Assembly: GCF_900104775.1 (NCBI RefSeq)
Contig: NZ_FNSA01000003.1
Coordinates: 2,728,001-2,792,000 of the forward strand
Length of the DNA: 64,000 nucleotides
Reading direction: 5' to 3'
Source: Tsukamurella tyrosinosolvens
GTDB taxonomy: Bacteria > Actinomycetota > Actinomycetes > Mycobacteriales > Mycobacteriaceae
In this document: piece after piece, positions 23,689 through 31,682 of the stretch
How the letters are laid out: every line of letters begins with the position of its first letter
Numbering within the stretch: the first letter of the stretch is position 1
Position numbers and translations under genes: made by a program
Notes under the pieces: model-generated
The model's database searches: none
Told to the model about the DNA's origin: nothing
The model's input: only the letters and a program-made list of their open reading frames with translations

Positions 23689-24254
23689 CACCGCCCAGCC
23701 CCCGCTCCGCCACTGCGTAGGCCGCTGCCAGATCGGCGCCGAGGGCGGCCACGACCACCACGGCTCCCCTGTTTCGGAGCGCCGACAGCCCCCGTGGAAC
23801 CGCCGAACTCGACGGCGCCGCGGGTGGCGAGGCTGTCCGCGAGCTCGTTGCCCTCGTGGCCGGCGTGCCCCTTGACCCAGCGCCAGTCGACCGTGTGGGC
23901 GCCGGCGACGGCGTCGAGCCGGCGCCACAAGTCCTCGTTCTTCACCGCGCCACCGCTCGAGGTCTTCCATCCGCGGCGCTTCCAGCCGGCCAGCCACTCG
24001 GTGATGCCTTTGATCACGTACTGGCTGTCGGTGTGCAGGGTGACCGGGTGCTGCTCCGTGAGGGCCTCGAGTGCGGTGATCGCCCCGAGTAGCTCCATGC
24101 GATTGTTCGTGGTCGACGGGTCGCCGCCGTAGAGCTGCTTCTCGTGCTCGCCGAAGCGAAGCACCACGCCCCAGCCACCCGGTCCCGGATTGCCGTGGCA
24201 GGCACCGTCGGTGTAGATCGTGATCCCGCTCAGGGTGGCCTCGGTGGTGGTCAT
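23685..24254 (-). CDS. rnhA: Ribonuclease HI
   Basis: ATG 24254 shares a base with the upstream stop. Residues 9-150 are a complete RNase HI domain: [15 protein letters not shown] (first Asp), [10 protein letters not shown] (Glu), [12 protein letters not shown] (Asp), [15 protein letters not shown] (His and last Asp). The basic handle GWKRRGWKT is present. It cuts RNA in RNA-DNA hybrids. About 40 Gly/Arg-rich residues extend beyond the usual end. A second RNase H lies at 47783-48502. Confidence 0.92.
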   Translation of the reverse strand: MTTTEATLSGITIYTDGACHGNPGPGGWGVVLRFGEHEKQLYGGDPSTTNNRMELLGAITALEALTEQHPVTLHTDSQYVIKGITEWLAGWKRRGWKTSSGGAVKNEDLWRRLDAVAGAHTVDWRWVKGHAGHEGNELADSLATRGAVEFGGSTGAVGAPKQGSRGGRGRPRRRSGSGLRSGGAGAGRW

Positions 24255-24589
24255 CAGTCGTCGCCTTCCATGTTCAGGGTCAGCCCCAGGTACAGCAGGT
24301 AGTGACCGTTCGCGTCGGGTTCGAGAGTGGAGTCGTAGCTGACGCCGGGCTCGGCGTACTTCTCGTGCCCGCCGCGGTACCGCTCGGCGATGGTGGCGAC
24401 CCCGGCGTCGTCGAAGGTCAGAGTGTGGGACATCTCGTCGTCGAAGCGGTCGAGGTGCTCGGCCACCTCGACGAGGACTTCGGCTGTGACGATCGGACGT
24501 GCCCAGCCGTTCCACCGGTCGCCGTAGCCGACGGCCTCGTAGAGTTGCGGGTCGTCGTCCATGCTGAAGTAGAACCGGGGGACGGTCAC
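24254..24589 (-). CDS. Hypothetical protein, 111 aa
   Basis: GTG 24589 has AAGGAGAG. The Tyr/Asp-rich sequence starts [20 protein letters not shown] and includes a helix around [12 protein letters not shown]. No family recognised. It immediately precedes RNase HI. Confidence 0.65.
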   Translation of the reverse strand: MTVPRFYFSMDDDPQLYEAVGYGDRWNGWARPIVTAEVLVEVAEHLDRFDDEMSHTLTFDDAGVATIAERYRGGHEKYAEPGVSYDSTLEPDANGHYLLYLGLTLNMEGDD

Positions 24590-24611
24590 GATCTCTCCTT
24601 GGTGTGGTCGG

Positions 24612-24884
24612 TCAGGAAGCAGGTCGGTCGAGCAGAGTGGGGCCGTGCAGGTGCTCGATCGCATCGAGCGCGAGCGTTCGTACGCTATCGCGGGTGGTGA
24701 GCGCGGCGATCTCCTGGAACACGACACGCGCGTCCGGGCCGCGTAGCGCTGCCTGGAGTGCTTCCACGTCCGCGATCGCGTTGGCGCGCACGCGCTCTTC
24801 GATGTTGTTGGCTGGCCGCTGCTTGCGCAAGGCGGCGTGAACGGCCGCGAGGTCGTCGGCGATGTCGTCGAGCGGGTTGCTCAT
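24612..24884 (-). CDS. Helical protein, 90 aa
   Basis: ATG 24884. The product is all helical (LAAVHAALRKQRPANNIEER) and ends with a proline-rich tail. The 75-bp gap upstream breaks the otherwise tight overlaps, so an internal promoter is possible, but none is clear. Confidence 0.6.
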   Translation of the reverse strand: MSNPLDDIADDLAAVHAALRKQRPANNIEERVRANAIADVEALQAALRGPDARVVFQEIAALTTRDSVRTLALDAIEHLHGPTLLDRPAS

Positions 24885-24958
24885 GGCCGCTACGGATACT
24901 CGCGTGTGCCTCCGTCGGTCGAGGGCGGCGCGGGCGCCGCGGCGGCCTGCGCCGGGTG

Positions 24959-25204
24959 TCAGTCGGGGTCGTCCACCAGGAGGTCGACGCGATCCGTATT
25001 TCGAACGCGCAGGTCGAGGATGTCCGTTCGGATGAAGATCATGTCGCCGTGCCTCGAGGTCGACAAGATCGTCGCGTACCCGCTGGTTGCGGCCGCGCGA
25101 TCGGTGACGGAGAGCGGACCGGTCGCGCAGTCCAGGAGCGGGACGAGGTCGATCAGGTCTCCCTCGCAGAGATCTGCGGGTTCGACGGCGCTGATCCGGC
25201 TCAC
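24959..25204 (-). CDS. Small beta-rich protein, 81 aa
   Basis: GTG 25204 overlaps the upstream stop. The sequence is a run of strands (LCEGDLIDLVPLLD; GDMIFIRTDILDLRVRNTD), consistent with a small beta-barrel. No family recognised. Confidence 0.6.
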   Translation of the reverse strand: MSRISAVEPADLCEGDLIDLVPLLDCATGPLSVTDRAAATSGYATILSTSRHGDMIFIRTDILDLRVRNTDRVDLLVDDPD

Positions 25205-25506
25205 TTCGGCTCCCGCACGTAGAGGTCACCTTCGACGTACTCGATGATGCTGCCGTCGGCGAGAGCGGTGGCCTTCCACCAGTAGTCGCCCTCGACCCAG
25301 GTGATCTCCCAGTGGTCGGATTCCGCGAGAACGTCGGCCAGTTGGGGGTCACCGCCAGACCCTGCGAAGAAGGCCTGGGCCCCCCGGTCTCCGTGGTCCT
25401 GGTTGGGACCGCGCTTGACTGCAGAGATGAGCTCGTCCGCGGTCCTCGCGCCGGAGGCTGCGTCGAGCGCCAGGCGGACCTGGTTCCAGAACTGGTCGTT
25501 GATCAC
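25201..25506 (-). CDS. Hypothetical protein, 101 aa
   Basis: GTG 25506 follows AAGGAG. An N-terminal helix (FWNQVRLALDAASGARTADE) is followed by a beta sheet (WEITWVEGDYWWKATALADG). No family recognised. Confidence 0.65.
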   Translation of the reverse strand: MINDQFWNQVRLALDAASGARTADELISAVKRGPNQDHGDRGAQAFFAGSGGDPQLADVLAESDHWEITWVEGDYWWKATALADGSIIEYVEGDLYVREPK

Positions 25507-25520
25507 AGGGCTCCTTCTCG

Positions 25521-25793
25521 TCAGAGGTTGTCGGGGTCGAAGATCACATCGTCGTCTTCTCGTACGAGAGCGGACGCGGTGATGGTGGTTGCCGCGGCGC
25601 CCAGTCTGTGCGTGAGTTCGGACATGCCGGCGTCGAGGGCGCTGGCGGCGCGGTCGGAGTCGAACTCGAAGGTGACGGCGATCAGCGCGGTGTCGCCGTC
25701 ACCGGCGATCCAGGTGAGGCCGGGGTGGCGGGACGCCTCGGCGAGCTCGGCCAGATCGCCGTGCACGGATGCGGACAGGTACCAGCGGCTCAT
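25521..25793 (-). CDS. Hypothetical protein, 90 aa, paralog of 26662-26958
   Basis: ATG 25793 follows AAGGAG. The end SALVREDDDVIFDPDNL aligns with TALLREEDGAVYDPDDL of 26662-26958, and both have a preceding strand-helix unit. A duplicated family of unknown role. Confidence 0.65.
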   Translation of the reverse strand: MSRWYLSASVHGDLAELAEASRHPGLTWIAGDGDTALIAVTFEFDSDRAASALDAGMSELTHRLGAAATTITASALVREDDDVIFDPDNL

Positions 25794-25815
25794 CGGTGTT
25801 CTCCTTCGTCGCCGC

Positions 25816-26058
25816 TCAGAGTCGGCGCATCATCGCGAGACGGAGCGCCTCGTCTTGGCGTTGCAGGTCGAGCAGGGCGTGGTCCTTGCCTTGTTCGAAG
25901 GCCATCGTGATCTGCTGTTCGGTGATGTCCTGGCGTATGCGGATCTCCCTATCCGGAAGGGAATCGAAGAACGTCACCGCCTCGCGGTCGACCCTCTCCG
26001 TCCAGTGCTGCTTGGTTTCGTCCTCGCTGCGGAGGAACTCGGGGAAGTACTCGGACAC
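25816..26058 (-). CDS. Acidic helical protein, 80 aa
   Basis: GTG 26058 follows GAGGAG. The Glu/Gln-rich helices (RQDITEQQITMAFEQGKDHA) end in MMRRL. No family recognised. Confidence 0.65.
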   Translation of the reverse strand: MSEYFPEFLRSEDETKQHWTERVDREAVTFFDSLPDREIRIRQDITEQQITMAFEQGKDHALLDLQRQDEALRLAMMRRL

Positions 26059-26075
26059 GTCGATCTCCTCACGGG

Positions 26076-26360
26076 TCAGTTCTGCTGGATGTGGGCGACG
26101 GCGTCGTCGAGGTTGTTCTGGGCGTCGGACCAGCTGGCGATCCGCGTCTCGGCCCAGCCGAGAGGGTCGGTTGTGCTGACCTCGACGAACGAGATCGAGT
26201 CGGCGCGTTCGGGGGCTCCGTAGGCGACAGCGTGGAGGATCTCGTCCTCGGTGGCGTTGCGCCATGACGCGGAGCGGTAGACCCCGAAGATGTCCCGGTC
26301 GGCGCTTGCTTCGGTCCACCCGTTCGCGCGTGCGGCCTGCTCCAGCTCATCCATCTTCAT
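26076..26360 (-). CDS. Hypothetical protein, 94 aa
   Basis: ATG 26360 (or 26354). The sequence ARANGWTEASADRDIFGVYR with a following ATEDEILHAVAYG helix suggests an alpha/beta fold. No family recognised. Confidence 0.6.
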   Translation of the reverse strand: MKMDELEQAARANGWTEASADRDIFGVYRSASWRNATEDEILHAVAYGAPERADSISFVEVSTTDPLGWAETRIASWSDAQNNLDDAVAHIQQN

Positions 26361-26413
26361 GCCGCCGGTGTACCGGACGCCGACGTGCGAGCGGTGCTCA
26401 GGCGCGCCTGCGC

Positions 26414-26644
26414 CTACAGCCACATCAGGTCCGCTATCGCGCGTGGATCGGTCGCCATGAGGTGGCTGAACTCGGTGACGCTGAGCCCCTTCTTCATGGC
26501 GCCGTCGAAGACCAACTTGGGCGACACGGCTCCGCACACGGTCTGCAGCGGCCCGTCGCACAGTCCGGCGATGACTGCGGCCTCGCTGGCGTGGGCCGCC
26601 CCCTCTGCTTTCAGCTCGGCGAGGGCTTGCGTGAAGGTCGGCAT
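26414..26644 (-). CDS. Hypothetical protein, 76 aa
   Basis: ATG 26644 follows AAGGAG. The helical sequence starts MPTFTQALAELKAEGAAHAS and ends with SHLMATDPRAIADLMWL. No family recognised. Confidence 0.6.
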   Translation of the reverse strand: MPTFTQALAELKAEGAAHASEAAVIAGLCDGPLQTVCGAVSPKLVFDGAMKKGLSVTEFSHLMATDPRAIADLMWL

Positions 26645-26661
26645 GGACTTCTCCTTGCGGT

Positions 26662-26958
26662 TCAGAGGTCGTCGGGGTCGTAGACGGCGCCGTCTTCCTC
26701 GCGGAGCAGCGCGGTGGGCTCGATCGTGTTGGCGGTGTCGCCGAACGCTCGGCGTAACGCGGCGCGTCCCTGGATCAGCACGCCCTGCATTGTCGCTGAC
26801 TGCGCGAGGTAGCGGACGGACACGAGCGCTGAGCGGTCGTCGTTGCCTGCCTCCCACTGAAGCTCGTCACGGGCGTCGGTCCTGGCGCCGATCTCCTCGG
26901 CGGTAGGCCCGGTGACGAGCGCGGTGAGGTGCCACCAGTCGGGTCGGGGTCCTCCCAT
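26662..26958 (-). CDS. Hypothetical protein, 98 aa, paralog of 25521-25793
   Basis: Its C-terminal 55 residues align with 25521-25793 and end in the shared YDPDDL motif. The N-terminus has DWWHLTALV, also seen in the product of 17293-17583. Confidence 0.65.
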   Translation of the reverse strand: MGGPRPDWWHLTALVTGPTAEEIGARTDARDELQWEAGNDDRSALVSVRYLAQSATMQGVLIQGRAALRRAFGDTANTIEPTALLREEDGAVYDPDDL

Positions 26959-26973
26959 GATGTACTCCTCTGT

Positions 26974-27333
26974 CTAGGTGGTGGTCAGCGGCGCGATCCC
27001 GAGGATCCAGTCCGGCCCCAGGAGCTCGCGGTCGACGATCGCCACATCGCCGGCAGCCAGGACCGTGGTGAGCGTCGGCAGGTACAGCTCTCGGGGTGGA
27101 GTCGGGCTGTCCGTGTCGAGGATCCAGCAGGTGAAGCCCTGCCACTGAAAGGGCACGCCGAGCGGGGCGCGGGACGACAGGTCGGGAACGAACAGGTCCA
27201 GGCCGATGCGGCTGGGGCTGTATGCGCGGTTCTCGACCTCGAAATGCCCGTCGCGGCCGGCCACGTGAAGCGGCAGGCGGCCCCAGTCCGCGTTCCCGAT
27301 CCGTTCCACCAGTTCGTCGAGTGTCACGCTCAT
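26974..27333 (-). CDS. Hypothetical protein, 119 aa
   Basis: ATG 27333 overlaps the upstream stop. A helical start (SVTLDELVERIGNADWGRLP) leads into a beta-rich body ending LGPDWILGIAPLTTT. No family recognised. Confidence 0.65.
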   Translation of the reverse strand: MSVTLDELVERIGNADWGRLPLHVAGRDGHFEVENRAYSPSRIGLDLFVPDLSSRAPLGVPFQWQGFTCWILDTDSPTPPRELYLPTLTTVLAAGDVAIVDRELLGPDWILGIAPLTTT

Positions 27334-27578
27334 CGGGCCAGCGCCTTCGCCAGATGCTCGAAGAAGTGCATCGCGTCACCGTTGTGGAAGTCGATGTCGA
27401 CGAGGGTCTTCTTGATCTGCGCCTGCTCGGCCGGCGTCGTGTGCTTAGCCGTGTCGATCACGATGCTGAACGGGATCGAGTTCCAGCCCCACTCGGGACC
27501 TTCGACGTCGAAGCGGTGCTCGATGTCGAGGCCCTTCTCCTCGATGAATGTATCGATCCAGGTGTCGAATCCGGCCAT
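27330..27578 (-). CDS. Hypothetical protein, 82 aa
   Basis: ATG 27578 sits 2 nt after the upstream stop. An acidic helix (DTWIDTFIEEKGLDIEHRFD) is followed by EWGWNSIPFSIVID and a C-terminal helix. No family recognised. Confidence 0.65.
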   Translation of the reverse strand: MAGFDTWIDTFIEEKGLDIEHRFDVEGPEWGWNSIPFSIVIDTAKHTTPAEQAQIKKTLVDIDFHNGDAMHFFEHLAKALAR

Positions 27579-27580
27579 CG

Positions 27581-27790
27581 TCAGTCCTCCACTCGGGTTG
27601 CTTCGTGGAAAGCGAGAAGCGCTTGCCCACCTCCGCCTATCCCGACGAGGAGGTGCTCCTCGTCGGTGGTCATGCGGAAACGCGGATCGATCTGGGGCTT
27701 CGGATCGCGCACCTCTTCAACGGTTCCGGTGTGGACCCTCCCGTCCGGCCAGAGAGCGAATCGAACACGGTCTCCAGGTGCGAAGAGCAC
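27581..27790 (-). CDS. Small beta-barrel-like protein, 69 aa
   Basis: GTG 27790, 5 nt after the upstream stop. FAPGDRVRFALWPDGRVHTG and HLLVGIGGGG form the strand-turn-strand pattern of KOW/Tudor-like barrels. Role unknown. Confidence 0.6.
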   Translation of the reverse strand: MLFAPGDRVRFALWPDGRVHTGTVEEVRDPKPQIDPRFRMTTDEEHLLVGIGGGGQALLAFHEATRVED

Positions 27791-27795
27791 TGCTG

Positions 27796-27987
27796 TCAGT
27801 CCTCCCAGGTGAGCTCGTCGAGGAAGGCGTCCGTGCCGGCACCCGTGCGGACCGAGCGCACCTCGAACATCCGCACGTCGCCCATGATTTCGTCGGCCGG
27901 GATCTCACGGACGATCTCGACCCTGCCCGCGATTGCCGCAGCCATCGGGTGCGCATCGGCGGGTGTGAACTGCGCGTACTCCGCCAT
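27796..27987 (-). CDS. Hypothetical protein, 63 aa
   Basis: ATG 27987 is 2 nt after the upstream stop. MAEYAQFTPADAHPMAAAIA and a RVEIV...VRMFEVRSVRTG sheet are visible. No family recognised. Confidence 0.6.
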   Translation of the reverse strand: MAEYAQFTPADAHPMAAAIAGRVEIVREIPADEIMGDVRMFEVRSVRTGAGTDAFLDELTWED

Positions 27988-27989
27988 GG

Positions 27990-28304
27990 TCAGGCTCCCT
28001 CTCGCACAGCGAAGTGCAGCGCGATGAGGAGCTGTTCCTGGGTGGGCACCTGCGGCCAAGCGCCGTCCAGCTCGCGGCTGGTCACGGCGTAGTCCGTGTG
28101 CTCGAGCACAGCCTGCCAGAGAGTTGCGAAGGTGGTGCCGTCCAGGATGATCGAGTAGGCGTCGTTCCAGGTGTCCTGAGACTGGTGGTTGATCACGGCG
28201 CTGAGGCGGGAGCGGATGGCGAACGACAAGGGCCCGAAGGCGTTCGTTCCCTTGTCCAGATCGTCCAGGACCTGCTGGCGCTGCTCTTCGGTCAGCGAGG
28301 GCAT
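27990..28304 (-). CDS. Hypothetical helical protein, 104 aa
   Basis: ATG 28304 is 2 nt after the upstream stop. It starts MPSLTEEQRQQVLDDLDKGT and is mostly helical (FATLWQAVLEHTDY). No family recognised. Confidence 0.65.
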   Translation of the reverse strand: MPSLTEEQRQQVLDDLDKGTNAFGPLSFAIRSRLSAVINHQSQDTWNDAYSIILDGTTFATLWQAVLEHTDYAVTSRELDGAWPQVPTQEQLLIALHFAVREGA

Positions 28305-28306
28305 GC

Positions 28307-28681
28307 TCAGCCCTCCGTCCGGATGCCGAAGACCCAACAGTCGCCACGTGCCTCGTCGAAGACTCCGGTCACGCCGACGACCACCTTGGCCACATCGCCG
28401 CGGAGAAGCTCTTCGAGCTCCTGGGCGTAGTTGAGGCGGTTCGGCGCTGTGTAGGAGGGGTGGTAGGCGTACGCGGTCCAGGGGCCAGCCTCGAAGCGGT
28501 GCCGGCCGCGCTCGTCCGCGGTGTCGGGAACCTCCCAACTGGAGCCGATGTCGGCGACGAAGGGACCACCGGGGCTCTCCTCGACATCGAATCCGGATCC
28601 GGCGTTCGTGATGACGAGGTCGAGCTCGTCCAGGCTCATGTTGTCGATGCGGTTGTAGAGCTGCTCGCGAGTCAGGCTCAT
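28307..28681 (-). CDS. Hypothetical protein, 124 aa
   Basis: ATG 28681 overlaps the upstream stop. An N-terminal helix (LYNRIDNMSLDELDLVI) is followed by a Gly/Pro-rich beta region. No family recognised. Confidence 0.65.
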   Translation of the reverse strand: MSLTREQLYNRIDNMSLDELDLVITNAGSGFDVEESPGGPFVADIGSSWEVPDTADERGRHRFEAGPWTAYAYHPSYTAPNRLNYAQELEELLRGDVAKVVVGVTGVFDEARGDCWVFGIRTEG

Positions 28682-28902
28682 GCAGAGGTCCTTTCGGTGT
28701 GGCCGAGGTGCTCGACCGATTCCAGGCGCCAGTTGCTGTCGGGGTGGTCACGGATCCACGTCTCGGCGTACGTGTCGCCCGGTCCGATCTGCGCCAGCGC
28801 AGCCTTCGATTCGGACTCACTGGCGTGGTAGGCGAGGCCGCCAGCCATCGCGCGGGTCGACGCCTTGAAGTCGGTGCGGATGCGCACCTCGGTGTCAGGC
28901 AA
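28678..28902 (-). CDS. Hypothetical protein, 74 aa, TTG start
   Basis: TTG 28902 is supported by AAGGGA five bases upstream. The sequence starts MPDTEVRIRTDFKASTRAMA and has an Arg/Glu-rich helix. No family recognised. Confidence 0.6.
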   Translation of the reverse strand: MPDTEVRIRTDFKASTRAMAGGLAYHASESESKAALAQIGPGDTYAETWIRDHPDSNWRLESVEHLGHTERTSA

Positions 28903-28929
28903 GGTGTTCCCTTCGTTGTCGGGCCGCGG

Positions 28930-29136
28930 TCATCCTCGAGCGGCGGTGATCTCGCTGCGGATGAACTTGTAGGCCTCGAGAGATGCCGGATCGGGATCGT
29001 CGTCGCGTACGAACAGCGCCTCAATGAGTTCGGCCTGACCACGCCGGTACTCGGGCTCGACGTGGCTGTTGCAGTTCTCGAGACCCGCCGCTGCCGCGAT
29101 GGCTTCGCTGAACCCGGGAAGGGTGTTGAACGACAT
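28930..29136 (-). CDS. Hypothetical helical protein, 68 aa
   Basis: ATG 29136 follows AGAGGAAG. The helical sequence includes GFSEAIAAAAGLENCNSHVE. A 213-bp gap lies upstream (29137-29349) with no convincing gene or promoter. Confidence 0.6.
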   Translation of the reverse strand: MSFNTLPGFSEAIAAAAGLENCNSHVEPEYRRGQAELIEALFVRDDDPDPASLEAYKFIRSEITAARG

Positions 29137-29349
29137 TGCGGCTTCCTCTCGCGCGTGGACGTGACTGCGGCAGGACATCACGCCGCTGGGTCCTCGAGCG
29201 TGTGTGGCGCGTTGCTCACCGGATCTCGTTCGCGCGCGATTCGTCACACACGGCGCCGCGGAGCGTGTACCGCGTGAAGCCGTGAACAGGCGCGAGCATT
29301 AGGGCCTACTGGGGCTGCAGATGTCCAGACGGGTAGGGCGTCTCCTCGC

Positions 29350-29640
29350 TCAGCGAATGTCCCTCCGGCCGTCCCAGTCGACCTGTCGGCCGGGCCCGTG
29401 CCAGCGCTGTATCGTCGCACCGGTGACGCGGTAGTCACCGGTGACTCCCCACCCTTCGACCGTACTTCGGTGCTCGACATAGTCTGGGCGCTCGCGCAAC
29501 GCGTCGACGGAGCATCGGAAGACTGCACGCGCGCCGGCTTCGGCGTCAGCGTCCGAGGTGAACGGGCCGATCCTGCCGACGTTGAAGACAGCTCCCCCAC
29601 GGCTGGCGCCGAGCTCCGCGTCCCACTTCCACACGATCAC
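29350..29640 (-). CDS. WKWE-family protein, 96 aa, paralog of 29637-29918
   Basis: GTG 29640 overlaps the upstream stop. It shares WKW(D/E)AE(L/I)G at the start, a GPFTSDADAEAGAR helix and the ending VTGATIQRWHGPGR...WD..RD with the upstream gene. A tandem duplicate of unknown function. Confidence 0.7.
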   Translation of the reverse strand: MIVWKWDAELGASRGGAVFNVGRIGPFTSDADAEAGARAVFRCSVDALRERPDYVEHRSTVEGWGVTGDYRVTGATIQRWHGPGRQVDWDGRRDIR

Positions 29641-29918
29641 GGGAGATCCCGTTGGCTGTCCCAGTCGATGCCGTCGTCGTTGAACCGCTGCAGAGTTGCG
29701 CCGGTGACGATAGCGGTGTCAGGGACCGCTATGGCTTCGGCGTACGGATCCGCCATCTCGTTCTTGCGGTAGTCGCCGACGGTGCCGCCGATGATCTTCC
29801 GCGCTGCGGACTCCGCCTCGGTCTCGGTACCGAAGACTCCGAGACCTCCGATGTTGGTGACGTAGGCGGGACCGGCGTATTGGACCCCGATCTCCGCTTC
29901 CCACTTCCAGTCGCTCAT
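29637..29918 (-). CDS. WKWE-family protein, 93 aa
   Basis: ATG 29918 overlaps the upstream stop. WKWEAEIGVQYAG, FGTETEAESAARKI and VTGATLQRFNDDGIDWDSQ define the family with the downstream neighbour. The W.WE plus 'TE.EA..AA' helix also echoes the rightward proteins at 37383-38088. Confidence 0.7.
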   Translation of the reverse strand: MSDWKWEAEIGVQYAGPAYVTNIGGLGVFGTETEAESAARKIIGGTVGDYRKNEMADPYAEAIAVPDTAIVTGATLQRFNDDGIDWDSQRDLP

Positions 29919-30136
29919 GCAGCTTCTCCTTCTGGTGCCGTGACGGTGAATTTGAGCTTCAGCTCTCGCCAGCCGATGCTGCCGATCTCGTGGAGATACA
30001 CCTCTGCCTTGCCGTACTTCTGGGCGGCGGCGTGTGCGTCTTCCAGGGCCTCGTCTTCGGTGTCGCGGATCGGGCACACATGCGCTCGCGACTCGCCGAG
30101 CGGGCAGATGGCCTGCCACTGGTCCTTATCTGGCAT
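29915..30136 (-). CDS. Hypothetical protein, 73 aa, paralog of 30417-30644
   Basis: ATG 30136 shares a base with the upstream stop. QWQAICPLGESRAHVCPIRD and DTEDEALEDAHAAAQ align with QWQAFGVVDG and DTEASAVEDARAAL of 30417-30644, with a following KAEVYLH/AAEVHRR strand. Confidence 0.65.
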   Translation of the reverse strand: MPDKDQWQAICPLGESRAHVCPIRDTEDEALEDAHAAAQKYGKAEVYLHEIGSIGWRELKLKFTVTAPEGEAA

Positions 30137-30420
30137 CAGCTGAACTCTCGACTGTTCGGTGTAAGGGATCCGTCGATGTAGGTGTGCACCCACGTTTTGA
30201 CGACCTTCGCGGTGTCGGGAAGATCCGGCACAACGCCGTCTCGGCTGTACCGGGAGTCGAGACGCACGGCTCCCAGGAGTGCCCCGAGGATGTTGCGCGC
30301 GTGGTCGGTGGCGCTGTCGAGGGTACTGAATCCCTTCAACCAGCCGGCGAACTCGCCACCGCCGTATGGGTATTCCTTGGTGTCGACCTCGATGCTGACG
30401 GTGTAGGTCTTCGCGGTCAT
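30136..30420 (-). CDS. Hypothetical protein, 94 aa
   Basis: ATG 30420 overlaps the upstream stop. A beta hairpin (TYTVSIEVDTKEYPYGGGEF) precedes a helix (LDSATDHARNILGALL), a strand-helix plan similar to its two neighbours. Function unknown. Confidence 0.65.
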   Translation of the reverse strand: MTAKTYTVSIEVDTKEYPYGGGEFAGWLKGFSTLDSATDHARNILGALLGAVRLDSRYSRDGVVPDLPDTAKVVKTWVHTYIDGSLTPNSREFS

Positions 30421-30644
30421 GCAGCGTCTCCTCTGTTCTGGGGCTCGGCGGTAAAGGTGTGGATCCGCTCGAGGTCGATGTGGTTGTCCGGGCCCTGCGT
30501 TCGGCGGTGGACCTCGGCGGCGATGTGGGTTCCGAGCGCGGCCCGGGCGTCCTCGACCGCGGAGGCCTCGGTGTCGCGCACGGCGAACACGGTCGAGGCG
30601 TACCCGTCGACGACGCCGAACGCCTGCCACTGCAGTGCGGCCAT
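30417..30644 (-). CDS. Hypothetical protein, 75 aa, paralog of 29915-30136
   Basis: ATG 30644 shares a base with the upstream stop (TGATG). QWQAFGVVDG, then DTEASAVEDARAALG and AAEVHRR match 29915-30136. The duplicated unit encloses 30136-30420. Confidence 0.65.
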   Translation of the reverse strand: MAALQWQAFGVVDGYASTVFAVRDTEASAVEDARAALGTHIAAEVHRRTQGPDNHIDLERIHTFTAEPQNRGDAA

Positions 30645-30814
30645 CAGCCCTCCTCCGCGCGCATCTCGTCGACGATCCACTCCCAGTACCCGAGGCGGGT
30701 GTCGTCGTTCTGCACCGCGTAGCGCCAGTCCTCCAAGGGCCAGCCCGGATGGCTGCTCCAGGTTCCCCCGTGACCGTCGGCCAGAGTCTGCGCTTCGTCG
30801 TAGATGCTACTCAT
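30644..30814 (-). CDS. Trp-rich small protein, 56 aa
   Basis: ATG 30814 overlaps the upstream stop. Five tryptophans occur in a short acidic sequence (HGGTWSSHPGWPLEDWRYAV; LGYWEWIVDE). No family recognised. Confidence 0.6.
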   Translation of the reverse strand: MSSIYDEAQTLADGHGGTWSSHPGWPLEDWRYAVQNDDTRLGYWEWIVDEMRAEEG

Positions 30815-31170
30815 GCCACGCCCGCCTGGTAGTCCGTGACGCCACCGTCAACGACGGTGGCGGCATCGCAACGGATGAGACGGGTGTCGCCCGCGTGTTC
30901 GGCGAGCCAGGTCCGTGCGGATGCCTGGTCGTTGGGCATCCACAGCAGCTCGTCCATGTGGTCTGCGACCCAGTTGACGGCAGCGCCGCGTAGCTGGAGA
31001 ACAGCTTCCGGCGTGACCGTGAAGTCCGCCGCTGTGATCGTGACGAATACGAGGACATCGTCTTCGGTGCGAACGACGAGGTCGGGCAGATCGGCGCCGG
31101 CCGGAGTGTCGAGGACGAGCCCGCCGCGAGCGACGACGAACCTGCTGACGGCTTCAGTGGGGGTGGGCAC
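30811..31170 (-). CDS. Hypothetical alpha/beta protein, 119 aa
   Basis: ATG 31170 follows AGGAG. Strands (DLVVRTEDDVLVFVTITAAD) alternate with helices (VLQLRGAAVNWVADHMDELL). The order hints at a nuclease-like fold of the UPF0102/VRR type, but the catalytic residues are not clear, so no function is claimed. Confidence 0.6.
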   Translation of the reverse strand: MPTPTEAVSRFVVARGGLVLDTPAGADLPDLVVRTEDDVLVFVTITAADFTVTPEAVLQLRGAAVNWVADHMDELLWMPNDQASARTWLAEHAGDTRLIRCDAATVVDGGVTDYQAGVA

Positions 31171-31196
31171 GAATACTCCTCCTGTCGATGTTTCGG

Positions 31197-31421
31197 TCAG
31201 TACCAGCCGAGCTCGCGCTCGAAGTCGTCGATGTCGCCGAGCTCCTCACCCGTCACCGAGCGGTGCTCGTTGAGGGCGGCTTCGAGCTGCCCGAGGCTGA
31301 TGCGGTGGAAGCTCCCGGTCCGGCCGTTGCCGGCGTCGTCGAGGATCACCGTGACGTCGGCCGGCACCTCGACGCCGACGAGTTCGAGAGCGCTGCGGAT
31401 GTCGGTCTGTGTGTCAGCCAT
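31197..31421 (-). CDS. Hypothetical acidic protein, 74 aa
   Basis: ATG 31421 lies 8 nt inside the end of the upstream gene. Helical and acidic (TDIRSALELVGVEVPADVTV; GELGDIDDFERELGWY-like end). No family recognised. Confidence 0.65.
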   Translation of the reverse strand: MADTQTDIRSALELVGVEVPADVTVILDDAGNGRTGSFHRISLGQLEAALNEHRSVTGEELGDIDDFERELGWY

Positions 31422-31674
31422 GGGAGGCCTCCTCGGGCGGGTAGAACTCGATCGCCTGGAGCGAGTTCAGTTCGATCTCGCGGTCGCCGACGGTGATGGT
31501 GGTGTCGAGCTGGTCGGTGAGCCGGCCACGGAACTGCCCGCCCTGCGACCAGGTGACGACCGCGTCTACCGGCACTTCCTCGTTGAGTAGCTGCCGGGCG
31601 GCGAACCCAGCAGCGAACCGGAGTGCTCCTGCGATGGAATCGCCGGGGGCGCCTTCGAAGCTGATCTCGGCCAT
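31414..31674 (-). CDS. Hypothetical protein, 86 aa, paralog of 31683-31919
   Basis: ATG 31674. The pattern DSIAGALRFAAGFAARQLLN, a strand, then TVGDREIELNSLQAIEFY parallels NSIEWTGTFHLAVAFVAQDL and VIAGRRVKIADNITGFY of the upstream gene. Adjacent duplicates of unknown role. Confidence 0.65.
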   Translation of the reverse strand: MAEISFEGAPGDSIAGALRFAAGFAARQLLNEEVPVDAVVTWSQGGQFRGRLTDQLDTTITVGDREIELNSLQAIEFYPPEEASHG

Positions 31675-31682
31675 TTCTGCTC

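Noticed and set aside
31197-31496. Rightward frame opposite the 31.2-31.4 kb genes
   Set aside because: It overlaps two leftward genes with overlap-coupled starts and good codon use; the opposite frame lacks a ribosome site.
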